64,000 nt of DNA, from NCBI RefSeq assembly GCF_028769735.1, contig NC_088170.1, forward strand, positions 55,213,585 through 55,277,584. The letters are read 5' to 3'. A model generated the notes under the pieces. That model did not search any database, had not been told where the DNA came from, and was given only the letters and a program-made list of their open reading frames with translations. Each line of letters opens with the position of its first letter. Position 1 is the stretch's first letter. Of this stretch, positions 13,330-25,000 are shown piece by piece. The position numbers and the translations under genes are program-made. This DNA is from Zonotrichia leucophrys gambelii. Taxonomy: Eukaryota; Chordata; Aves; Passeriformes; Passerellidae.

Positions 13330-13745
13330 TTTTTATAAAGAATTAATGAGTGGACTTAACAAAGGTTGATGCCTCTAAGAAAGATGTTACTGAGCAACTC
13401 AAAAAAAAATTCAGGGCAGTAAATCACTGGGACCAGATGGTGCTGATGAAAGAATTCTGTAGGAACTGAAGTGTGAAATAGCAGAGGTAGCAATGAAGAT
13501 ATGCAATAGATCCTTAATAAACCACACACTGTTCCCAAAGATTGGGAAGTTGTTATCTTAGGTTAAAAATAAAATAAAAAAGCCATATATGACCCTTGGC
13601 ATTGCAGACCAGTAGGTCTCATATTTGCTCCAAGGAAACTGGTTTCAAATTTAATTAAAGACAGCATTCATGCAATTATAGCCCAACAGGGCATGGCTTC
13701 TGTGAGGGCAAATCTTTCAAACCTCCTAGAAGTTTTAAATGACAG
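13330..13745 (+). pseudogene. Ancient CR1/L3-like LINE reverse-transcriptase relic
   Basis: This is a decayed piece of the ORF2 reverse transcriptase of an old CR1/L3-group LINE, a group well preserved in turtles and crocodilians. The sequence shows CACTGGGACCAGATGGTGCT (the S-x-GPDG motif), then GTAGGAACTGAAGTGTGAAA. Near 13602 comes GCAGACCAGTAGGTCTCATA, which encodes the YRPV-type start of the next RT block (here CRPVGL). Next is AACTGGTTTCAAATTTAATT, then a stretch corresponding to the Q-x-G...TNL block (QQGMAS...NLSNLLE). Stops and frameshifts break the frame, and an A-rich insertion lies near 13565-13580. It is much more diverged than the CR1 copies nearby. The ends are approximate. Confidence 0.7.
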
Positions 13746-13796
13746 TGGAAAAAAGATTTGTTCTTTTTAACTGACCAGATTAATAATGTTTTATAG

Positions 13797-13820
13797 GTTT
13801 GGCATATTGCCAAACACGTG
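13797..13820. promoter_or_regulatory. Perfect NFI-type palindrome abutting a CACGTG E-box
   Basis: Bases 13797-13815 read GTTTGGCATATTGCCAAAC, with perfect eight-base arms around a three-base centre. They contain TTGGC-N5-GCCAA, the full-length dimer site of nuclear factor I proteins. The last C is also the first base of CACGTG (13815-13820), the canonical E-box. The match is seen directly; function is inferred. Confidence 0.35.
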
Positions 13821-15734
13821 GGGATCGCAGTATACAATCTAATAGATAAAAGTACAGGAAAGGTACTTCATTTTACCTTCCCAGAGTTATGATGTCAGAA
13901 GAGGCAACTGGGTGCTTCTGAAGTGCTATAGCTACCATCTGAAATGAAGATTATCTCTCTTGCCTGCTCCTTAACCCTGTAATCTCAGGAGAAATTATTG
14001 TCTGACAACCTTTCCAGAATTACACAAGTAAATTGACTATTGACTTCTCACTGATACAAGTTTGAACTTGCTTTTACAAAAACTGTAAGGGAGAGGGTAA
14101 TGAAAATTTAATTTTGAATAATCAGACATACTTAGAAAGGGTGAAAAATGTTTCTTTAGGGGAACTAATAACAGTTTTTTGTTATGGTCTCTTTTTTTTC
14201 ATTGCCAGAATTCTCATTTTCTACCTCACAGCTTGAAAGAATGTACCTGCTAGAGGCTCTGAGGTAGCAAGAATTTGTCATTAACCTTCTCATCACTTCA
14301 TCTTTCTTTCTATTCTTCATACTTAATTAGAGCTGTGCAGAGATGGACAACTCCATTTTATCAAAGAATGTATATTTTGAAATTATGGTATGAAACAAAA
14401 AAACGCAACCCAAAACCCATTTATTTTGGGGGAAAGAAAACAGAGCCCTGTTAAAAGAGTGGAAGATATGGGTTGTCTAAAAAGTTTTCACCCTAAAAGT
14501 CCCAGAATCCATGTTTCTGGGTTCAATCCACATGGTTCAAGACTAGACAATATGGAAAAATTGCTTGGTGTTACACTACTAGGGTGCTGGGGAATCCTCA
14601 GCCCTGTGGCAATCAAAGAGTCTGGCAGCTGCATCAGCCAAGTTATCTCCCTCAGCAAATCTATCTCTGAAATGTCACCAGTGCACACTGGAACACCATG
14701 CAGATACATTAGCACAAATCCCAAAGCAATATATTCAAAGTTATATTGAATTCATTTTGAGGTCTTGCTTGTTCAGCACAAGAGCATGGCTCTGGGCACC
14801 ATGCAGAGCCACTCTTACAGAACTGCACTCCTAGGAAGCCAAAACTGCTGATGGATTGTGCACTTAAATTGCCAGGAGCCTTAGCATGCCATATATTTAG
14901 GGCTGATTTGCAAAACTTACAAGGTTTGCATCAAATTATTTTGTTATAGAATTCCTAAAATTCAAAAAAAATTACTGTGCTTGGGATAATATGACACCAA
15001 ATTAGTATGTGCCTGATGCTTTCGTTCAACCTATTTCTATACCTCAATGCCTTCATTGGACTTCCATCTCCTCACTCCTCTATCATTTTTCTTTTCAAAT
15101 AAATACTATATGATAGACAGTGGAATTCTATTTTATACACCCTATAATGCACTGAGTTCTTGTTCAGGCAATACTTGGATGTGGATGTTCAATAGCAGTA
15201 ACAAAGATTTCATGCAAAATTATGTCAGAAGAAACTTGGGCTCTTACTGGAAAAAGGATTATATATTTGCTTGTTTTATGACAGGTTCATTTTTTCTGGC
15301 TTGTAAAATAGTTATCTGGTTCAAATGGTCAATATGTTTTCACATTCATATTAGCCTCCCTTTTAAACCAGTAGTACATTTATAAATGTTTATTTCTGAC
15401 ATACTGAATGTTATAGCTTCAAAACAAATTATTTTTCAGCATGGTATAAACAGAACAGGGGAGTTAGTAATGAAGGCTGTTGAGTTTCACAATAATAACA
15501 TATCTGTCTTCATATCACTTTTCTACTGTACAATACTCTTTTGTAATGCAAATACCAGAGTAATGTAAGCATAATGCTAAGCTAATGCTAATTGCCTTAC
15601 AAAATCTTTATCCATTTCTCAACATGCATTTTAGTCAGTTATTCATTAACAGATAGTTTGCTATGTGGAGATGATATTTTAAATATGTAAGGCAATTTAT
15701 AGAGTATAAGAGTGCTTACACTACAGAGCTGTTA

Positions 15735-15753
15735 TACAGGTCATTGACCTGTA
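15735..15753. promoter_or_regulatory. Perfect AGGTCA inverted repeat with one-base spacer (IR-1)
   Basis: The 19 bases TACAGGTCATTGACCTGTA form a perfect palindrome around one central T. The core AGGTCA-T-TGACCT (15738-15750) is the IR-1 arrangement bound by FXR/RXR-type nuclear receptors. No gene or promoter is visible nearby, so occupancy is unknown. Confidence 0.35.
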
Positions 15754-16164
15754 AGGAAATTAATGAAGAAAGCTTCTTAATTTAAGACTGCCAGTGAAAA
15801 AAATGAGACATGACAGCTATGCAAATACATAACATTTATCTGTGTAAATCTCTTCTATATACATGAAATCCCAGAAAAAAATCAATAAGTTAGACTCCTT
15901 TTTCCTTTTTCAAGCAATCACTCTGGAAATCATTAAACAAATCAGGGAAACAAGAAAATTATCTTCAAGTATTATTCATTATTATTTAGGGTAATATTTG
16001 AAAATTAAGATCTACCAGTCAAGAACCTTCTAAAACAACTCTTGCACATAGATTCAAGAAATCAGTATCAGATCTTGGTTCTGAGGTCATCCTAATTATG
16101 TCTTAATACTAAGAAAATTGCAGGACCTTGGACTTATTGAGCTTCATAAAGTTCATATGGGCTT

Positions 16165-16705
16165 ATTCCTCCAGGCTGAAAAGGCCCCTCTGGATCCTTC
16201 CTTCATGTGAATCAACTGCACGGCTCAGCTTGGTGCCATCTGCAAACGGGCTGAGGGTCCACTCAACCCCAGTGACTGTTAATAAATGTATTGGTTAATA
16301 CTGGTTCTAGTATAGACCTCTGATACCACTTGTTACTAATCTCCTAATGGACAAAATGCTGTTGACTGTAAGTCTTTAGAAACTGCTATCTGTTCAATTC
16401 TTTATCAATTTTATATTTTATTCCATCCATCAAACCCATATCTTTCCCAGTTAGAGACAAGAATGTTGTTTGGGAACACTTCAAAGGCCTTACAGAAGTC
16501 AAAGTACATGACATCCATGGCTCTTCCCTCATCCACCAATGTGGTCCAATCTACGATGGACTGATTACACCAGATTACTCAGGCACAATTTTCCCTTTAT
16601 GAAAATATTCTTGGTGGTTTTGATCACCTCTGGCATTCACGTGCCTGGACATAGATGCCACAGCAATCTGTTCCATGGTATTACTGGAGATAAAGACAAA
16701 GCTGT
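16165..16705 (-). mobile_element. Old CR1 LINE fragment (ORF2 region), antisense
   Basis: Read on the minus strand this is the reverse-transcriptase part of a CR1 ORF2. On the + strand one sees CTCAGCTTGGTGCCATCTGC, GCTGAGGGTCCACTCAACCC, CATCAAACCCATATCTTTCC, TTACAGAAGTCAAAGTACAT and CTCTTCCCTCATCCACCAAT. These are standard antisense CR1 phrases. It is clearly diverged, with frameshifts, lacks the 3' end and has no coding capacity. Confidence 0.88.
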
Positions 16706-19700
16706 TCGAACAGTAGCTCCCACAAACTTATTTTTTATATAAATTATAAATTTTGGACATATGAATTATTACACCTTTCAAATTTTTTAAATGCTAAGCA
16801 TATACATAAATGCTACTAGTATTTTATTAAATACTTTTTGACACAGGTGTTGTGGAAAGTACTGCATACTTTTTTACAAGGATACTTTAGATTTCAGAAG
16901 AGTCCGCTAGCATGTACTGGCTATTTCAGTGATTGATACTGTGTGCTGTTTCTTGACACTAAATTAATCTGCTTTCTGCTTTTAATTTGTGTTAGTTTCA
17001 TGCATTTGAAATAATATCTGATTCTGTAGAGTGTTTAATGAGATTTTTATTTTCCTGGTTTCTCTAGTGTTTTAAGTAGTTGTAAATAGGTTATAATGAA
17101 ATTCTTTGAACTACTTTATAAAGTCAGTTAGTTAAGCCTTTTACTCTAAAGCTTTGAAATAGGGTTTCCAAAACTTGTGTCATTCCTATAGCTCTTTTCA
17201 AATCCTGAAATATTTTTCTATATACTTTAGAGGAGTGGAAGTCAGGAGCAAGGAAGCAAGGATTATCAGGTGATACATTGAAAACCTTGCACCAGCTGAA
17301 AATCTGTATCTGCAGATGTATGAAGTATTCTTGAACATCTGTAATCATTCTCAGTCTTTGCAATCTCTGTATTCACACTTAGTATCACCATAGAGTTGTG
17401 CAGCATCACTTTCAAAATGCATGATAAACGAAGCTGTTTATTATTTCTGCTTTTGCAAAATAATTTGCTTTTTGTAATCCTCTCCTTGTAAGTGTAATGC
17501 AAATGCTACATTTCTACCTGTGTGATTCAAGCCATTCAGCATGTCCTGTAGAACTGACTTGTTCCATTCCAACTATTTCTAGTGCATTCTTCATAGTGCA
17601 AGACTATTCATAGTAATCCACTCAGCTTTTTTAAAAATCAAAAGCATTGGGGATCTTATTTTCTCTTATAATTGTTAGGAATAAATTATTCAAATCTGTA
17701 GATCTAACAAAAAATAGTTTTCCATTTAGAATTCGCCTTAATCTTTCTGAAACAGAAAATATGGTATATTTTCATTGAAACTATGAATTTGTCAACAAAC
17801 TCTCCTGCAGGTGCAGTAGAAAAACATTTATTGAGCATCTTATGCCACCTTCTTATGCCCTTATTAATCTTCTGCAACCCTTATTTAAAGAAAATTGAAA
17901 ACAAGGATCTGCAACACAACAGCATCACACTTTCCCATGTTTAAAGTAGCATTCTCTTCCTGTACTCACTTATGCATTGTCTTTTGCATTCCTGGTTGAA
18001 TACTTAAATGCGTTTCTTTCATTGTCACAGTCACTCTACTTGTGATCCATACAAATATAACCAAAGCCAGTGGAAAAGTGGATAACACCTACATGCTATA
18101 GATTCCTTGTCTGCTGTTGGCTCTGCAGCAGACCTCATGAAGACTTGTCAATATGATGAGGATCCAAGTACACAGAAATTCAGGGCTGTAACAAGGGAAA
18201 GATGAATTGTTTGGTAGCTTTCTTGTCATTGCTGTTGGTACTGTCACATAAAAAGAAATACTGAAACTTTACAGACCCGTGGTTGAAAGAAAAGACAAGA
18301 AAAACAAAAGGAACAGAATACTGTATAAGACTCCAGGAGTTTTAATCTTAAGATTTAGGATTACATTTTTATCATGTGTTCTCCTTGTTATGCTGGAGAT
18401 TGGTTTTTTTGTTTATGTTAAATTCAAAATTTTAAGAGACAGTTGAAAGCAAGCAGATTATCACCCACTGTTTCCAGAAGGCATACCTACATAAAATCTT
18501 CTGGCAGCTTTGCAAGCAGGAAGAAACTGATCATGATTGGCCATTTCAGCACTGAATTCATGCATATTTTCCTCAATATTCACAGTTCCCATCCCTAATG
18601 GGAGCTGACAGAATGTAAATGAGTTCCTAAAGGAACCAGCAAAAGTGGCAATTTTTCTCATTTAATCTTCAGATGAGCTGTCTGTCTCCCAGCTGCTGAG
18701 CTTCATTAGAATTCTGAAACTAATTTCACCTATCAACACATGATTATTGGTTTGAGTAAGGGTTTTGGGATATTCTGAGTAAAAATCACTAAAACACAGA
18801 GTTAGCTCAATAAAAAAAAAAAAAAAGGATTTGAATTAAACTGGCAGGCTTCAGAACAGTCAGTTCTTATCCTGAAGAAAACTTTTGTCCATCTTTGGAG
18901 AATGGGAAAATTTCATCCTACACAGATCAGCAAAGAAAAAAATGTGATAACTAGGAAAGCTAGAAAGAATTACGCTTTATTTATTAGCATAAAACCAGTT
19001 AGAAATTATTAAAATATTTTGTCCAATGACAAAAAGTTTTGAGCAATCACTGTTGTGCTTACCCTCCCCCCCAAAAAAATACAAGTAATAATGATATTTA
19101 AATGACAAAGAAGTAGAATATACTGAAAAAAATTGAATCACTGATTGATTCTTCTCTGCAAAGTGAGAAGGTTTTTAATATTATTATCAGATGAATATTG
19201 TCTTTTCCATTCCTTCCCTGAAGTCATGTTTTGGTCATCTCCAATGTCTGTTTTCAATCAGTCATTCTAAATCAAGCAATCAGATGTTTATCTGTTTCAA
19301 GATCTATGATGACCACTGAGGTATTCAAAAATTAGTCATAAAACTGTTTGTATACAGAGCAAGAAATAAAAAGTAATTAGTTTTGTACGTTTTCATTTGT
19401 CCAGAAAATTACATATATCTACAGGAGATGGATGTAATTGTTACCATGACTGTGTGTCCTGGACAACTGTGTTTTGCTGTGATTGCCTTTCCATTTATTA
19501 CCAAGAAATCTGTTCTCTGTCATCCATTTACCCCTGCATTTTGTCTTTATGCTCATAACAAGATGTATTTCATTTCTCTCACTGTTTTCATTTGGGAAGT
19601 CAAGTTTTCCCTAATCTTGCAAACTATTCAGTGTTCTCTTAAAGTACACAATAATTCAGCTTCGACCTAGTTATCAGTTACATCACAAATAATTTGTCTC

Positions 19701-20514
19701 TGCTGGTTCATCTGTTATCTGCACAGCTTACACAATTTAGCTTTATTATATAGGGGTAACAGAATGGCTAATAGTCTCAACTGGCAGCCTGTTTCTTGTA
19801 AAGAAAATTCCTTTCCCCTGTGATATTATTGAATGCATCACAGCGGTCTTGAAATTTCTAAGTGACTTTGCCTAGTATTTTACATTCCTTTTCTTTCTCC
19901 CAAAAGAGCATTGCTCTCAGCTTGCAAGACAACATTTTGATTGTTTCCAACTCGGATTTCTCTACACTATTACCCATTTTAACTTGATGGAATTTTACAC
20001 CAGGAACCCTGTGACGTATGTGTTAAAGGACCATGCAAGCACTGAGCAGAAAGTAGTACAATGTTGATTTCTTATCCTTCAGTCCAATGGCATGGGGCAG
20101 TTTGCAGAAAGATAAATATACCGCAACAGAGATTAGCATAACCTGATACACCAGAGATGCAGGACAAGAGAAAAGGAACAAGCTAACTCTAAAAAAGAGA
20201 ACCTGTTTTTCAAGGTCAGATCATTACATTCTTTTTAGAAATCAGGATGTCCCAGGAAATGAAAAGCAATTCTTCAATACAGGAGAAGTGGAGTTAAAAT
20301 AGCTTCATGTTCCCTTTTCATTTCTAAGGGCAATGAAGTAAAAGGATTTCTTGTAAATATAAAATTAAAATAAATTAAAATACAAGGAATAATCATAGAT
20401 ACAACAGTAATTTGTATTTACTGAATAAAACTCAACAGGCACTTTCCATAAAAGCACTTATAAGAAATAAAAAGTAAAATTTCAGCTGTTTCTAATTCTA
20501 GTATGCATATACAG
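16706..20514. other. Unique AT-rich sequence, no gene seen
   Basis: No gene or clear transposon was recognised. A short A run lies near 18812-18826. Open frames (up to 95 codons at 19383-19670) lack splice context or recognisable motifs. Confidence 0.5.
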
Positions 20515-21306
20515 GCTTGAGAGGTGGGCTCCTGCAAACCTCATGAACATCAACAAGGCCAAGTCCTGCAAGTGCCTTAGGTCGATCCAAAGCACAGGCA
20601 CAGGCTGGGCAGAAAATGGATTGAGCCCCAAGGAGAAGGACTTGGGGGTTTTGATTGATGAGAAGCTTGACATGACCCAGAAATGTGCAATCACAGCCCA
20701 GAAAGCCAAATGTATCATGGACTGAATAAAAAGAAGCATAGGGCCAGCAGGTTGAGGGAGTTGATTATCCCCCTGTACTCCACACAAGCAAGGCCACATT
20801 TGGAGTAATTCATCCAGCTCTGGGACCACCAACATATGAAGCACATGAACATGTTGGAGAGAGTCCAGAGAAATGTCATAAAGGTCATCAGAGGACTGGA
20901 TCTCACCTTTCATATGAAGACAGGCTGAGAGACAGTGCTGTTGTACCCTGGAGAAGGCTCCAGGAAGATCTTATAGCAGCTTTTATTACCTGAAGGAGAC
21001 CTACAGGGGAGCTTGAGAGGGTTTTGTACAAGCACATGTAGTGATAAGAAAAGGGGTAATGACTTCCAACTGACAGAAAATACAGATTAGATACCAAATA
21101 AAAATTCTTCACAATAAAGGTGGTGAGGCACCAGAACAGGTTATCCAGAGAAGCTGAAGATGCTCTGTCCCTGGAAGGGTTCAAGTTCAGCTTGGATGGA
21201 GCCCTGAGGAACCAGGTCTAGTAGAAGGTGTCCCTGACATCGTAAGGGACTTGAAATTAGATGGTCTTAAAGGTTCCTTCCAACCCAAGGCATTCTCTGA
21301 TTGTAC
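20515..21306 (+). mobile_element. CR1 LINE, 5'-truncated copy with ORF2 end and 3' UTR
   Basis: This is the last 0.8 kb of a CR1 element. The first part translates into the carboxyl end of ORF2, with GLSPKEKDLGVLIDEKLDMT at about 20620-20680, a standard CR1 block. The next part is the LREL-IIPLYS and LWDHQ region, interrupted by stops. The 3' UTR follows with GAGGCACCAGAACAGGTTAT, CTGTCCCTGGAAGGGTTCAA and AGGTTCCTTCCAACCCAAGG, ending near TCTCTGATTG at 21294-21303. Open frames on the minus strand here (such as 20482-20913) are antisense readings of this element. Confidence 0.95.
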
Positions 21307-21765
21307 ATCCCAGAATGCAAGGTCAGTAAGCCATGTACTATGTGCAGATTCACATCACAGGCTTAAAAAAGACAAATCTGAAAAATACTACAAGAGACAT
21401 AATTGCAGTAGCCTACATTTGGTATGAAAAATCTGTAACTCTCTCAGAGATACTTGTCATTTTTCCAAAGTAACATATGTAAGAATTATTTATTACACAA
21501 CTGTACTTTATGAATTTGTAGTTCTTTATGGGAGGTTCTGCAGGATAACTACAGAAAGTCATTATTATTCCATACATATCAAGTGACTTTACAGGACTCT
21601 TTCATTCCTCATATTCATGCATTTTGTATAGCTAATAACCCATAAAGCACCTTTACAGTCAATTTAACCTGCTTTAAATTTCTATTTATCAACTGTACAA
21701 CACACTCCCACTTGCTGCAGTTGTTTCAACAGGTTACCACTATACTAATACATTAAAACAACCTT
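21307..21765. other. Unique spacer between two CR1 copies
   Basis: About 460 bases of AT-rich unique sequence separate the two sense CR1 copies. I see no gene or repeat in it. A single CR1 insertion split by later sequence is unlikely because each copy contains its own 3' UTR. Confidence 0.6.
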
Positions 21766-22097
21766 CCGGGACCCACACAGGGCCTGGAGAAAATATGAAG
21801 AGGAACTTTGTAGAAGGGTACGTAGTGACAGGACAAGGGGGAGTATCTTCAATGAGAGAGAAATTTTGATTATATGTTAGGTAGAAATTCTTTACTGTGA
21901 GAGTAGCAAGGCACTGGCGCAGGTTGCCCAGGGAAGTTGTGGATGCCCTATCCCTGAAAGCATGGAAAACTGGGATGGGTGGAGCTTTGGGTAACCTGAT
22001 CCAGGGCTGGTGTCTGTGCCCATGACAGTGGGCTTGGAACTCAATGATTGCTAAAGTCGCTTCTAACCCAAACCATCGTTTGATTCTGTGATTCTAT
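21766..22097 (+). mobile_element. CR1 LINE 3' UTR fragment with octamer tail
   Basis: A 5'-truncated CR1 insertion. It shows AAGGCACTGGCGCAGGTTGC, CCCAGGGAAGTTGTGGATGC and CTATCCCTGAAAGCATGG, and ends with the typical octamer tail TTTGATTCTGTGATTCTATA at 22078-22097. The intact tail suggests it is younger than the copies at 16165 and 39285. Confidence 0.95.
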
Positions 22098-25000
22098 ATT
22101 ACAATAAACTCAATGGTAAAGGATTTGACATATCATAGGAATTAATCTTAACAAAGTATTATCTGTGCTATCACAGTGTCTTTCCTGATGAATGCCCTTC
22201 TTTTTATTGTTTTACTGCTTGCTTTAATTCTTACAGTAGGTGTAAAATAAACAAAACTCTTCTTTGCAAAAGATTACGTAACTAGCCAGAAATGGCAATT
22301 TTTCAACAGGTTCAGTTCAGAGGGTCTCACTGACTGGATTTCTGTTCCTTGTAGATAAGTCAATGATTCTTAATCTCATAATGAAAAAACCCAGGTCCTG
22401 GGAATAGATATTGTCACACAAATTATTAATATGTGTACCGTGTGTTATAGAAAAAAAAAATCTCATGACAATTGTCTAAAAGGTAATAATTATTGTAGGA
22501 GAAAAAGCAACTCATTAAATAATACTGAAATAAAAAGCACTTTGAATTGGACAATCAGCTGAAGATTTAACAGCTGAAGATGAACAGCATATAACATTTG
22601 TATCACAGGAATACAAATTCAAATTTTCATTTCTAATAACTAGCTTTTACCTTTTCACATGATTTTGGCTATCTGAGTGGTCATTCTTTTTGTCTTATTT
22701 ACATATGATATTTTTTGGAGAAAGCCAGAGTCTCAAGGGTATGTATGGGAGAGACAGGACATTAAAAAACTTCCTGCAGTCTCAGGGATCACTGCTATTT
22801 CCCTAAAACCAAGGAGATTATTTATGTTGTGTCTAAAGCTGACAAATCAATCCTAGAGACCTTTAATCAGACAAAGCTGCAAAAATGCATCTGAGATTTT
22901 ATTGAATGACTCTGAGTTGTTTTTTTTCTTGTTCTATTTTTTTTTAATGATGAGTGGTTTTGGGTTTTTTTCTAGGGAGGTTATGCATAGATTTTGGACA
23001 GTAAAGGAAAAAACAGGATACAGGTATTATGGCGTTCCAATTACTTTTACAAAGGGACATTCAGAAAGAGCATGAGTCATTGCTACATTCTTCTGCCTCT
23101 GAAATGGCTGATATTAAGAAAACCTCAGAAGCGAAATAACCTTATTTCAGACTTCTTTACCCCTTGTCATCTTTATACACACAGAGCATGCATTATACCA
23201 GACCACTGCCCGTGGTAAAATTTCATTTACATAAATGTGCTTCGTGAATTGAACTTGTATTTTTCCCAATCTTTTTTTCTGGTTTTCTAGAACTATTAAT
23301 ATGGATATGAAGGTTTTTCATAGTGTCATTCACAGTGGTAGGTTATACTTATTCATTTGCTTAATTAGTTCATTTATCAAATGGATGTGCTCCATTGTAG
23401 AGAAGCCTGATTAAAAGCCTGTCTTTTCTGTCGGTTGGTTGGACTCCAGCTTGGCTGTGAGTTGATTTCACTAAAACCATCCAAAAAGTTTATAGAATGA
23501 AGACATGAGCCTGATCGATCTCCAGTTCCTCCTGTTGTGTTCACAAGAACATTAATAACAAGTATTTTTTCTGAAATTACAGAAAATGAGGAATTTTCTG
23601 TCATTTGTGTGCTGAAGACAGAGTTAAAATTGGCCTTATTATAATTATTATTTATATTGCAGTGGTTTCATTGTGCATGCTACAAATGTGTAATACACTC
23701 TTTTGAAAACCCTAAATTCTAAAGAGAAGAGACAAAGAGGGAAACAAAAAATGAAGACAGAGAAAGGTGAAGTAGCTGCTCAGAGACCACACAGCAAGTC
23801 ACAACAAAAACAAAAATAGAATGTCTCTTGTCTTTCAGTTCACATTGTCTCCAAAATCCCCAGTAAAAATCATAAATTCTCTGAAATAAGTTCTCTACAT
23901 GTTGAATATCAGTTTTTTTGCTGTCAATTGAATGAACATCTGCTGTTTTCTTGGCAACAGTTCCAGCCATTTTGAGGCACATAATATGTTTTGTTCCTTT
24001 GCAGTATTCATCATGGTACCTCACAAAAAAATAAATATAATTTAAATTATGCTAACATATAGAACATATATTACAATATGTTTCACCTAAGGGTTGACTA
24101 GAATGGGCACAGGAACAGATCAAATTTTACATGTGCATTTGTTACATTTTATGCCCATTTTTGTTGAAAACTATACACTTTAAAGTAAAAAAAGAACCAT
24201 ATTTATGATGTGAAACACAAGAGCAAAACAGTCCTAAAAGATAAAGAATTCTCTCACAAATAGCTGCATTTAGTAGACTTTGAATAAATAAATTTTAATC
24301 AAACAATCTGAGTGATTTTGACAAGATAGGGAAGATTGCTGAAGAAATTGTATATTTTTAATTAAGCTGATGGTTTGATCTTGCTCATCTTTCTTTTCCA
24401 ATGTAAATGATAGTCTAAAGAAATGGCAGTGCAAAACCATTACATAAAAAGCTTGAAAGTCTTGGAGTTTGGTCACTGTTTTAGTTGTATCCCTACCCCA
24501 TATAAAGCCAAGATTGAAGTCTTCCCATCACATTTCCCATCCAAGACCTTCATTTCCCTAGGAAATAAATCTGGAAACACAGAACAGTAGGAAGGGGAGC
24601 AGGTTTGAGCTGGCTCCTGAGCACGACACAGAAGAGATGAGGCACTCCACAGTGTGCACTGAAGGGCAGAGAGAAGTCCCACTGATTTGCTGGCCAAATT
24701 AGGGGCTCAAAAATCTTGAATATTAAGACTACAGCCAACTCCTATGAAGTTTTCTTTCACTGAATTTTTAAAACTTGGAAGTTTAGGTTTTGGTGAATTT
24801 TTTTGGGGTGGGTTCTGGGTTTTGTAGGGTCTTTTTGTTTGCTGGGTTGGGCGAGTGGTTCTCTTTTGTGTCTTTGAGGGGGTTTTTTTTGTTTATTGTA
24901 GTATACTTCCTAATAAATAGACACAAGGCCTTATTTAATTTGTATAGTTGTGACATTTTGAGCTTAAACATGGCACAAAATGGAGAAACAACAGTAGATG

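Larger units (their letters stand above)
13746..16164. other. Unique sequence with two perfect palindromic sites, no gene seen
   Basis: No gene was identified. A full NFI-type palindrome next to an E-box lies at 13797-13820 and a perfect nuclear-receptor-type inverted repeat at 15735-15753; both are listed separately. A 119-codon open frame at 14390-14749 has an overlapping 78-codon frame on the other strand and no family resemblance, so I do not call it a gene. Confidence 0.45.

Noticed and set aside
20482..20913. 143-codon minus-strand frame
   Set aside because: It lies within a sense CR1 copy and is its antisense reading; no independent coding evidence.
20515..22097. One long CR1 element split in two
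   Set aside because: Both segments contain their own CR1 3' UTR and 3' end, so they are separate insertions in the same orientation.
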